64,000 nucleotides of DNA from Edaphochlamys debaryana (taxonomy: Eukaryota > Chlorophyta > Chlorophyceae > Chlamydomonadales). Shown piece after piece: positions 1-12,991 of the stretch. The notes beneath the pieces were generated by a model. The model did not search any database, was not told the DNA's origin, and was given only the letters and a program-made list of their open reading frames with translations. The number at the start of each line of letters is the position of its first letter. The stretch's first letter is position 1. The position numbers and the translations under genes were made by a program. The stretch lies in the NCBI GenBank assembly GCA_016858145.1, contig JAEHOE010000066.1:372001-436000 (forward strand), read 5' to 3'.

Positions 1-102
1 CCACCCACACAACATGACAAGCCCAAACCTTGCACCCTTCCGTGCGCTTTCCTCGCGCAGGCACACCTTACCCCAAATGCATGCACACACCGATACACCT
101 GC

Positions 103-3100
103 TCACGATCGGGCCTGCACCACCTCGTACACCTGCTGCTTGGCGGGGCTGGCGGCGCCGCTCCCCTGCCCCCCCGCCGCCCGCTGCGCCATGGCCGCCG
201 CGCGCGCCTTGTTCCGCTCCGTGAGCGTGATCTGAGAGGGGGGGCGCAGGGGCCAGCAACGGGGGCAGAAAAGTGGTTAGTTAGGCAAGGCGCAACCCAA
301 GCGTGCCGGTACAACAGCGAACGTGTGGAGGCGGCGGGCATCAACCGGCGCCGCGGAGCAGCACCCTCCCCGCACGCATCCCCACGAACCAGGGCCTCCA
401 GGGCCACCAACGCAGCCCTCCCTAGACTTGACAGGAGCCCCTCTCGCGCGCGTCATCGCCCTCCGCATCCGTAGCCGCAAGCCCCCACGCCTCTCTACCG
501 CCCACCTCCACCGCCGACACGAGGTCGCCCCCACGCCCCCCTCGCACCTGCAGGCGCTGGTTGACCACCAGCAGCGGGTTGACGGGGTTGTTGAGCACGT
601 CGTCGTTGACCGAGATGCCGTCCAGGTACTGCTTGAGGATGGAGCGCAGGTCGGCGTTCTCCCGCTCCAGGCGGGACCGCTCCTTGTCGATGGCGGCCTT
701 GTCCAGCAGCGACTAAGGGGGGGGGAGGGGAGGGGAGGGGGAGGGGGAAGAGAAGGGGGGGTTGAAAGGGGGGGTAAAGAGGGGGAAGGAGGGATTTACG
801 GAGGTCAGGCGGACAGGGTAGCGAGATGTCCAGGGACACAGGGTGTGGGCGTCGGGGCCAGGAGCAGACGCAGAGGAGGTCAGAGGCTGACGCTGGGCCG
901 GCTGGCCCGAGCAACCTCGGCCTGATCCAGGCCCGTCCAGGCCCAGCCCTCGGGCCCGCCCGGGCCCGGGCCCACCTTGTTGAAGCGCTTGAAGAAGCGG
1001 TTGAGGTAGTCCCACTCGTCCACCTCCTTGCCGGACAGCGGGTCCAGGCCATAGCTGCTGAACTTGGGCTTGGAGCTGCCGCCCGCCGTGGCGCCGCCCG
1101 CGCCAACGCCCTCGCGCCCGCTCGTGCCGGCGCCCGCCGCCTCCTCCTCCTCGCCGGCCTCGTACCCCTCCTTCCCGCTCCCAGCCGACATCTGCAACCC
1201 CAGCTCGCCCAGCTCCTTCGCCGACGGCTTGCCGCCCCCGAGCTCCGCCTCGGCCTGCGCGAACGCCTCCGCCGCCGCCTCCGCCTGCGCCAGCGCCTCC
1301 TCCTCGTCCAGCTCCTCCCCGTTCACCGCCTGCGCTGGGGACCAGAACGGCAGCACCTTCTCCTGCTCCGTCTCGTACTTGCGCGCCAGCTCGGCCAGCT
1401 TGAGCACGTTCTCCGCCAGCGCCAGCTTGCCCTTGAGCGCCTCCATGGCGGTGGCCGAGGCCAGGGACAGCTGCTTGAGCCGCTCCGCCTGGCCCGCGCG
1501 GAAGGCGTCCATGGAGGCCTGGGAGCGGAGGGGCGACAGAAGGGGTGGCGTCAGTTGGGAAACGAGGAAGTCGTAAGCAAGCAGAAACCCCGAGAGGAGG
1601 GCGTCAGTGTCAAGTTGGTTTGTGGTGCCATGTGGATTGGGCGCGTGGTGCGAGGATGGTGGACGGTAGTTGGACGCTCTTAGGAAGGTAATGTGTGTTT
1701 CCCAACACCCTATTCCCATTGGTGAGTGGTGCGATTGTGGGTGTGAGACAGACACGGTATCTGGCTCTGGGGGACCCGCGCGGCTGCTTCCCATGCGCCG
1801 ATGCAGCCCAATGTTGCCCCACGCCGCCCCACCTTGAGCTTGGCGTAGTGCCGTGCCATGATCTCCTTCTCGTTCCGCAGCGCCCGGTTGCGCTCCTCCC
1901 ACTCGCGCGCGTTGGTGGCGATCTTGGTGCGCCAGTGCTGCAGCGCCTCCTGCGGGGCGGCCAGAGACGGGGCGCGGGCAGCACGGGGCAGCATGAGGGG
2001 GCAGCGTCTGGGCAAGGCCACGTGGCGATAGCCCCCTCTCACCGTGCTGCTGTATGGGAACCGGGGACCGGTGCGGATATCAACCCACGACTGATAGACA
2101 CGCGCAGGCTCGCACGCACCTGCAGGCGGACGAGCTTGCGCATCTGTCGCTCGATCTTGAGCGCCGCCTTGGCGTCGTCCTTGGTGAGCGTGCGGAAGGT
2201 GTTGGTGCGGTGCTCCGTGGACTCCAGGTACGCGCGGTGGGCCTGGGGGCGCGGGTGCCGGGGCGGGGACGCGGGTGGTTGAGGCACGGGAGGGCAGGAT
2301 GACGGCGTGCAGGAGTGCACCCCCCAAAGAGGCGAGCACGCCTTGGCCCGGTGGAAGAGGACAGGGTCTCCGCCACCGCTCTCACCAGCTCGAAGCTCTT
2401 CTCCAGCTCCTCGATGATGCCCTCCAGCTGGATCTTGAGCACGTTGTACTCCTCGCTGTTGCGGTTCTTGATCTCCTCGCGCTGCGCCTCGTACTCCTGC
2501 CGTACACCGTACACACAGGACATGTTCAGGGCCACCGTGCAGCGTGCTGCCGCCCCGCCACCCAGCTCCGCCGCTCCGCCCAGCAGTACCGTACACGCAG
2601 GTAGAGCAGACCCGGCCCTCAAACCTCGGACCCCACCCCGTGGGAAGAGAACCACCCGAAACACGCACCTGGCGCAGCTCCGCCTCTGCGTCGCTGAACA
2701 TGCCCTCCATGGCCGTGATCATGTCCCCCATGTCCTGTGGGTGGCCGACGAAGGGGAGGGGGAGGGGTGTTCCTTGAGCGAGGACAGGAGCGGGAACGGG
2801 TAGGAATCGTGAGGGCGAGACTCGCCTGCCCTCCCGGTACGCCAGCACGAGCGCTGCGCAAGGCATGCCGCCGTCCGCTGCCCCCATGGGCGCAGCCCAC
2901 CGCCAGCCAAGACCCTGGCCACGGGCCCAGGCCCCCAACAAAGTCACACTACAGCCGGCCCCGCCTCAAGCTCCTCAGCGCACCTTGCGCTGCCGCGTGT
3001 GCGCGTTCACGATCTCGGTCCGCTCCGTCTCAAACTCGTCCTCGAGCGCTTTGAGGTCCGCAGCGAACTCCGCCTCCAGCGCCCGCACGCGTTGGTACTG

Positions 3101-4961
3101 CGGAGGGGGTGGGAGTGGAGGGTTGAGGTGGCAAGAACGTGGTGAGGAGGAAGTGTGGAGGGAGGTCGGGAAGCAGCGGAGAGGCAAAGGGGAGTGAGGG
3201 GGAGAATGGGAAGTGTGCTCTGGGCGGGTGCGGGTGGCTGGGGTCGGGAGGAAATTTGGGAAGAAGAGGCGGAGGTGGACTGGCGGAGTAAGGTGACGGC
3301 CCTGTGCAGCGTAGCGAAGCGCAGCGCGGCACGGCTCGGTGCGGCTCGGTGCGGTGCGGTGCGCATGCAGCGGCGGCGTCCACCGCGCCGCGCCACACAA
3401 CGGCCACAGCTTTCCTGGGCGGTGTTCCTTGGCGGGCCCTGCCCGCCGGTCCCGTTGGCGCTATCAGCGTCGCATCCGCTATTCAGCTTTCTGGCTCACG
3501 CCCCAGTCGGCCAGGCGCTGCTCCCAGGTCCAACGCTCGGAAGGATGGGTGCAGAAAGGGCTCCGGCCTCCGTTCCGCGACCGGGCAGCGTGACGGCCCG
3601 GCGACCGGCAGCAGGTCCTTCACAGCTGCCCGCCGACGTGGCGGCTGGCCACCTGCCCACAGCCGGCCCTGCCTTGCGGCTGGGCTGACGGCTACCGGTG
3701 TCCTCATCGGGCAAACCCATCCTTCGGTAGCGCACTTGGGCTAAGGCAAGTTGGCGCCGTCGGCTCAAGGCGAGGGCTGCGGTAGCCCTGCTGCTGTGCT
3801 GACACGAGTTCACCCCGATGGTACTTTGCCAGCGGCCGCCTGGCGCCAACCAAGAAGCCGCGGTGCGTGTCGCTTGCACGCACTGCGCTGCTCCGCTGGC
3901 TGATACCACTAGCCTCATTGCAGCTCCTCCGGCGCCCGCTCTGCGGCGCCTCCTCCGCTTCGCCTCTCCAGCCCTGTATCAGCCGCCCCATGTGCTCCCA
4001 CGTCGCCCTGCCCTTTCCGCATGCCCCTTTTGCGCGCCTCTCCAGGACAGAGCGGGGTTCCAGGACCGGCCCCTGCTGGCCCAATCTCTGGCCCCTCCCG
4101 TGGCCCCAACCGGCATGCAGGATCGCCCCTCACGTGTCGTACGTGCGTACGGCCCCACCTGCAGGTCCAGTAGGTTGTCCACCACGAGCATGTGCGACCG
4201 TACTGCCAGGCTGTACTGCTCCTCGGCCTCCTCCAGGTCACGGTCCAGCATCTGCCGACCGATGCAGCGAGCGGTGGGTTGGATTGGTGTTGAGAGGGCT
4301 GACAGAGGCCGGCCCACTAGCCCCACCACGTGCGTCGCCCTTGGCCGTCTCTCCCCCAGACTCTCAACCCTGTTCCTTTGCTCCGTAGCGTCGGACCCAC
4401 CTGCATGATGGCATCCTTCCGATCCACTTCTCGCTCGTGGTTTTGGGAGAGGATTTCCATCTCTCTCCGGAGCTCCTCCACCTTGGCCATACGCATGATT
4501 TTCCGCCATTGGTTGTGGATCTTTATACCGTTGAGATGAGCATATCGCTGCTCTCTTAGTTGTCGTTCCCGCAGGGCCACGCGGGCAGCTTCCTGTGAGA
4601 GCAGATGAGCACACGGGGTAAACAGACACACGCCAAGGTCAGCCTCCTCCTTGCCGCCCAGGGGAGGCGCCCCCAGCCCCTTGACCAGACCAACCCACCC
4701 CCATGCCTCCCCAGCCCCTCATCCCAAGCCCTAGATGACTGGACCAACCTGGGCTTTGCGCTCGGCTTCATCGGCAGCCAGCGCCTCCATCTCCAGACGG
4801 ATTTTCCGCTCCTCCTCGGTCTCATTCTCCCGGACCTAGAAAGGAGAGGATGGCCTTCAGTCTGGCCCTCTTCCGCTGCGCGGGTCCCAACATCCTCACG
4901 CTCGCTCACAAACTTGGCCCACCTTCGAAGCTCCCTTGACCTTTTTCCCCGCTTTAACCAT
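103..4961 (-). CDS. DRC2: DRC2 / CCDC65 (FAP250), nexin-dynein regulatory complex subunit
   Basis: Coiled-coil subunit of the nexin-dynein regulatory complex, which links axonemal doublets and controls dynein in motile cilia. I read about twelve exons. Exon 1 (4923-4961) encodes [13 protein letters not shown], exon 2 is about 4748-4836, then roughly 4404-4594, 4162-4253, 2983-3099, 2669-2735, 2386-2497, 2122-2244, 1834-1951, 979-1519, 549-714 and 103-232. Family landmarks: HNQWRKIMR followed by [52 protein letters not shown]; and near the end [15 protein letters not shown] with NPLLVVN. These match the order in human CCDC65. The start is the first ATG in frame with the basic N terminus; the stop is TGA at 103-105. 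An intron of about 1 kb (roughly 3100-4161) holds a simple GGCTCGGTGCGGT-type repeat. Identification is from recalled family sequence, not a search; the middle exon edges are approximate. Confidence 0.92.
3310..3372. repeat. short GC-rich tandem repeat inside a DRC2 intron
   Basis: Repeated cggctcggtgcgg / ggtgcggtgcg units within the longest intron of DRC2. It looks like simple-sequence expansion with no coding role. Confidence 0.6.
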
Positions 4962-5279
4962 TCTGTGTTGCTAGATATGCGCCCAGAGCGAGGCTGACAA
5001 GCTACTCGAGCATCGCTCTGGTGCTCGCGCTCCTAGCGCGGCCCGCTTCCTGAGTCCTCAGCCCGATATCTTGTCGGTATAAGCTAGCAGTAAGAGCTTG
5101 TCGGCTACTGTGTCGCGACGTTGGGCAAACCGAGTAATTGCTTCCAGGTAGCGAGCTAACGATAAGAAATCTAAGGTGGTGCTCAGCGAGACGTCTGCAA
5201 GTCGTTGTCAAGCAAAGTCATGCGCAAGAGGTGGCTGTCTCTCGTTCAACCTCTAAGGTTGTACGGGGCCGATACACAC
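4962..5279. other. upstream region of DRC2
   Basis: About 320 bases between the DRC2 start and the first duplicated block. It is less GC-rich than the genes. No clear TATA box or ORF is visible; it presumably holds the DRC2 promoter. Confidence 0.4.
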
Positions 5280-5470
5280 ACGCCTCGGCACCATCGACGG
5301 CACCATCCCCATCCCCCCTCCTGCTCACCACCACCTCGTTCCCCGCCCGCTCCTGCATCAGCATCTGAAAGGGTCACCACTGCCTTGCACTGGTGCACCT
5401 GCAGCAACACGGCCGGCCCCAGGATGGCCTTACAACGGAAAGTTGTGAGCCCCCAGGGTAGACATAGCGC
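5280..5470. repeat. diverged direct duplicate, copy 1 (partner at 5890-6055)
   Basis: This block shares collinear stretches with 5890-6055: a caccatccccatcccc run, then cgctcctgcatcag, acacggcc, and ggaaagttgtgag. Read on the minus strand, the second copy gives an open hydrophobic stretch (AYLGAAVLLPV, FVVPLYLLMQERTGKE) while this copy is frame-disrupted. I do not recognise the source; a membrane-protein exon remnant is possible. Confidence 0.55.
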
Positions 5471-5631
5471 AGCGCATGGTTGAGGGGCGTAGGCGTGGTC
5501 GCGAACTTTGCCGACCTGCGGGCGGCCTACCTTGTTCTCGTTGTCGCAGGTTTGTCGCCTGCGAACCGGGAGGGCCCGCGAGGGATCCCACGGCACGCAC
5601 CATCCCGTCCAGTGCGAGTGCGAGGCAGACG

Positions 5632-5895
5632 GAAAGCACATGCAGCTGAGCGATTTCTTGCGCTCTGCTGCGCCAGGTTTGCGGGAGTCTGTTCGCGTGC
5701 CCAGCGAAGTATCGACCTATCAAGCCGATCGGCAAAGGCGCCTATGGCGTAGTCTGGTGCGTGCTGGCGGGCCCTGGCGGAGGGCGGGTGATTGTTTTGG
5801 GGCCAGTTCACCGCTGGCCCCCGCTGCGCCCCAAGCGGACACACCCACACGGGAGAGGTTACTGCTACGGTGGCTGTGGGGGTGCAAGGGGGGAC
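5632..5895 (+). pseudogene. inverted partial copy of the MAP kinase P-loop exon and flanking introns
   Basis: About 265 bases closely match, in opposite orientation, the stretch 12275-11985 of the MAP kinase gene. The copy spans the end of intron 1, the whole of exon 2 and the start of intron 2. The exon still reads FACPAKYRPIKPIGKGAYG, with acceptor CAG before it and donor GTGCGT after it, and has no stop. No other kinase exon follows on this strand, so it cannot make a kinase. The resident exon reads FECPAKYLPIKPIGKG. Because intron sequence is copied as well, this is a DNA-level duplication with inversion, not a retrocopy. Confidence 0.85.
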
Positions 5896-6055
5896 ACCAT
5901 CCCCATCCCCATCCTGTTCACCAGCCCCTCCTTCCCCGTCCGCTCCTGCATCAGTAGGTAAAGGGGCACCACAAAATTGTCCTGCTGCACCGGAAGTAAC
6001 ACGGCCGCCCCCAGGTACGCCCTTGGAGGGGAAAGTTGTGAACCCCTAGAACGCA
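5890..6055. repeat. diverged direct duplicate, copy 2 (partner at 5280-5470)
   Basis: Second copy of the block described at 5280-5470, directly after the MAP kinase exon copy. Its minus strand has an uninterrupted hydrophobic reading (GAAVLLPVQQDNFVVPLYLL) followed by MQERTGKEGLVNRMG. This layout resembles membrane-transporter loops but is too short to assign. Confidence 0.5.
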
Positions 6056-6802
6056 CTACTGAAGGCCTTCACGGCCTCGAGGCGCCCTGGTGGTGAGGTT
6101 ACCACGCACAACTGCAGGGCTCTTCACCCGCCGGCGCCTATCTGCCGCGTGCCATGCGCCCCCGATCGCTCCTCAGCTTCTGCCACGTCATCGGTCCTGC
6201 AGCCTGGCCCCTGCTGTCGAGCCCAGCGCCGACTCCACTACCCCGCAGGGCACAGATCCCCACCACGCTTCACGCTTTACCCCCGTGCCCCTGAGGGGCT
6301 CAGTTTAGGGGGCTGGTCGCCTGCAAGCTAACTGCCATACCCATGCTATTCACACACTACAGCAGCACTCAGCATTCATTGTCTTGGACCTGGCTGGCAC
6401 CTGGCGTTGTCTGTGGCCTAGCCCTGCCTCCAGCGATACCGGGGCGGCAATCCCTATCAACGTCTGCCTCATGCACCCCTTCTCAGTTCTCACACGGTAG
6501 CCGCCCTTCCCGTATTCCTTCGGCATATTATTGTCTGCCACTGCATCACGCCCGCCCCTCCTCTGTGCCGTTATCTCGGAGGCCAGATGCGGGGAAAGCA
6601 GAGCTGCCGATGGCTCTAACCACCGCCTGGCTGGGGGCTTGGGGCTGCCGCGTCCACGCGGTCTGATGCCAGCGCACTAGTGCCCACTGCACCTCAAGCG
6701 GGCTTCCTCGTTCCGTGGGGCCAAACGCTCCTTCCGCTCCTTCCGCTACCGCTGCGCTTTCCACCATACGCAGTGCACGGGCGGCCGGGGAGCCCCGCCC
6801 CC
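6056..6802. other. gap without a recognisable gene
   Basis: About 750 bases between the duplicated blocks and the next minus-strand gene, probably holding that gene's 3' UTR. I see no conserved ORF and no clear poly(A) signal. Confidence 0.35.
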
Positions 6803-7612
6803 TCACTTGGGCGGCGAGGGCGCAGCACCGTACCCATAGAGAAGACAGCAGCTGCTGTTACTGCTGTGCCCGCTGCTGCTGCTGCTCCCGCTGCTGCTGC
6901 CGCTTCCAGGAGCCTGGTGGCAGTGGCCGCCCAGCCCCTGCCGGTCCCTCCTCGGCGAAGGGCGCCGTCCCCCCTCCCGCAGCATGCTCCTGTCGCTGCT
7001 AGCTCCGCTGTGGAGTCCGGAAGGGTCGAGACCGTAGCCATAGCTTTGGCTTGCGCTGGTCGAGGGCCGCGAAGCCGCCCTGGCTTCCGACACCTCGAAG
7101 CTGTGCAGCCGTGACGCAGCCGTGTTGGCCAGGTAGCGGCGCAGCGAGGTCTTGTACGGGTTCCGTGGGGAGTACGGCGAGGCGACTGCGGCCATGTGGC
7201 GAGCTTCGCAAAACAGCGGCGGGAGCGGCGCCATGGGGCTGTTGAGTCGTTGGTTGTGTGTGTGAGACAGGCTCCGCGAGGGGCTGGAGGGGCTCCTGGA
7301 GGAGAGTGGTGGGGTGGGGACGAGGGCGCCTCGGTTGCTGCCCGCACTGAAGGGGCGGGCGTCCACAGCTTCCAGACCAGGTTCTGAAGCATCACGGGCA
7401 TAGAAGTGCGTTCCGCCGCCGTACACCGTAGAGAACCACGACCCACGGCGCGGCGAGGCCAGCGGATCGTCCGAGGTTTGGGTCGAGGCACAGTCATATG
7501 TGTCATGCTCGGCCCACTCTTGGCCAAGGCGTGCACGGGGCGGCTCAAGGCTCCCCGAGGTGTTGTCCTCCTCGCCGTAGCCAAAGCGTAACGATGTCAT
7601 GTGTGACTCCAT
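6803..7612 (-). CDS. unknown Ser-rich protein, 269 aa, single exon
   Basis: I do not recognise this protein. It is an open frame starting MESHMTSLRFGYGEEDN; the frame stays open upstream to 8077, but that part looks like 5' UTR. It contains ARPFSAG and SRPSTSA, variants of the Arg-Pro-x-Ser-Ala motif also seen in the genes at 16.5 and 21.8 kb. A more ordered-looking piece reads SPRNPYKTSLRRYLANT followed by RLHSFEVSE. The C terminus is disordered, with an SGSSSGSSSSSG run from a CTG/CCG-type repeat near 6870-6905, then LLYGYGAAPSPPK. A TATTATAG element on this strand near 7885-7892 could serve as a TATA box. Coding status is probable, function unknown; an intron in the 5' part cannot be excluded. 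Confidence 0.6.
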   Translation of the reverse strand: MESHMTSLRFGYGEEDNTSGSLEPPRARLGQEWAEHDTYDCASTQTSDDPLASPRRGSWFSTVYGGGTHFYARDASEPGLEAVDARPFSAGSNRGALVPTPPLSSRSPSSPSRSLSHTHNQRLNSPMAPLPPLFCEARHMAAVASPYSPRNPYKTSLRRYLANTAASRLHSFEVSEARAASRPSTSASQSYGYGLDPSGLHSGASSDRSMLREGGRRPSPRRDRQGLGGHCHQAPGSGSSSGSSSSSGHSSNSSCCLLYGYGAAPSPPK

Positions 7613-8232
7613 GCCAGGCCCAACAGGAGGTTGCAGTGCCCAGCCCCCTCTCTCGCCAACATCGCACACTGCCACACTCTGGAGCCGCTCCCCGGGCTGC
7701 GTCGGATTATTTATTGTTGACAAGCCCCTGCGACTCCTTATCGCGGCAGAGCGGCAGAGCGGCGCCTCGGTCTGCAGCGTGCGGGCAGTCGGGGGTCGGC
7801 GGTCGGCATTGAGTCGGCATCCCGCCCAGCAAAACCGCAACAGCCCTCCAGCAACACTCACCGGTGATGTGCTTTCTGCTTGTCTATAATAGCCTGTGTA
7901 GCTGCTAGTGCAAGCCGGAACAGCAGCAGGTGCCAGCGGGCCAGCCGGAGTCGGCGTTCGGCCCGCGACGTCGCGAGCAGCTGCAACGCGCAGGGCTTGT
8001 AGGGGTTGGTTGGTTTGGACCCAAACGGTGTATGAGTAGGCTCTATCAAAGCTGCACATTGGCCAGGAGTGAGACAAGTGCTATCCCCCCGCGTCGCACG
8101 AGCTGACGGGCACTGCGGCAGCCACAGCAGCCCACAGCAGCATGGCAGCTCGAGGAGGTTGGGACCGCTGCCGTGTGTGAAGATGCAGTTCATGCCGAGG
8201 TGGGGCAAGCGCGATTGCGGAGACCGAGGGTT
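7613..8232. other. upstream region of the 6.8 kb gene and downstream region of the MAP kinase gene
   Basis: No gene is seen here. The minus frame is open through much of it by chance, but its composition is unlike the coding part. A TATTATAG sequence on the minus strand at about 7885-7892 is a candidate TATA box. Confidence 0.35.
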
Positions 8233-8237
8233 TTACA
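8233..8237 (-). terminator. candidate TGTAA poly(A) signal for the MAP kinase gene
   Basis: TGTAA on the minus strand, about 670 bases after the MAP kinase stop. TGTAA is the usual poly(A) signal in Chlamydomonas, and a 3' UTR of this length is normal there. Confidence 0.4.
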
Positions 8238-8902
8238 CCCAGCCGTCCAGGGCCGACGCCCCCTGTTTGTGCAGACTTGGGGAATGCTGCCCTCAAGCGT
8301 CCTCGAGCACATCAGGACACTGGACACACCTCGCCTCGCCCGCCCTCTGGGCCAGTAGTGTCCTCAGGCATTTAAGCAAGGCCAGGCCACATATCTTATC
8401 GTAACTGTACTTGGTATCAACCGACATGTAAACGAGCTCACGCACGCCCAGAACCCACGCGTCACCTCAGTAATTAGCGCGCTCAAGCCGCAGCACTTCC
8501 CCGCCACCCCGGCTGCTCACCCGAAGCACCCCACTTTTGCCAGCCCTTGACAAACCGGGGCGCGCTACTGTGCCCCTGTCTGCCCTGCTCCAGATCCTAC
8601 CCCATGACCCCCACATTACCGTCCTTCAAGTCCCATGCAGGCGCAAGCGGCGAGGCACCACCCGCCGCCGTGGAGTGCGGTGCGTAGGCACAGTTGCGTG
8701 CTCCCTAACGGGCATCCAGATCGCGCGACCGGTCACAGCGGTGCTCGCTTCGCCGGCTCACCCACACAGTCCCTTCCCCGAAGACAAGCACCCACTCACG
8801 CCTATGCCCCCACCAAACAGCGCACTCTGGGGGCGCACTGCACAAAGCCGGTGCGGTCTAGGCTGGTGCTGACTGCGTTGCCCAGCACGATGCTCCCCAT
8901 GT

Positions 8903-12428
<3,526 letters not shown>

Positions 12429-12991
12429 GACTGCTGATCTCTAGGTGCTAAGAAGGCGTCATAGGCCAGGCACGGTAGCCGTTGGAAGGGTCCGGGCGGG
12501 CAAATGCGCCGGGATGTCCCCCGTGACAAAGGAGGGTCGAGTGGACTTGTTGAGTGTGGGACGTAAGCAGCACACTGGAACAGAGAGAGGCTAGGGATGC
12601 CGGGGAGGTCTACGAGAGGTTTGCCGAGGTGTTCGCCGAAGGAGTTGGGGTTTGACGCGGGACTGTGCTGTCTGCGGTGTATTTGCTCATGCCATACGAG
12701 TAGGCCGGCAGTGTTTTGGTCGCGGACGTTTTGCCGTGCGCTGTGGGGACGTGCACATGCGCTTCCGCACTGACTCGGGGCCATTGACGCACAGCATCAC
12801 TGCTACACATCCACAAGCTTGATACAATCGACACAGCTCATTAGCAGCACAGGGCGTACAGAGCTCCGGAAGAGCACATTCCGGCGACGCGGAGCACTGC
12901 TAGACGGCGTGCACTTGCAGTAGAGGCCTGAGACTCATCGCTAGCTCCTTAAAGGCCTCTACTTAGCTGGTTGAGCAAGGGCGGCGTGGCA
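12429..12991. promoter_or_regulatory. shared divergent promoter of the MAP kinase gene and EMG1
   Basis: A 563-base gap between two head-to-head genes. The sequence is mixed, with no obvious TATA box and no supported ORF. Both promoters must lie here or in the first exons. Confidence 0.5.

Noticed and set aside
7613..8077. N-terminal extension of the 6.8 kb frame
   Set aside because: Composition differs from the rest and there is a good Met at 7612; likely 5' UTR.
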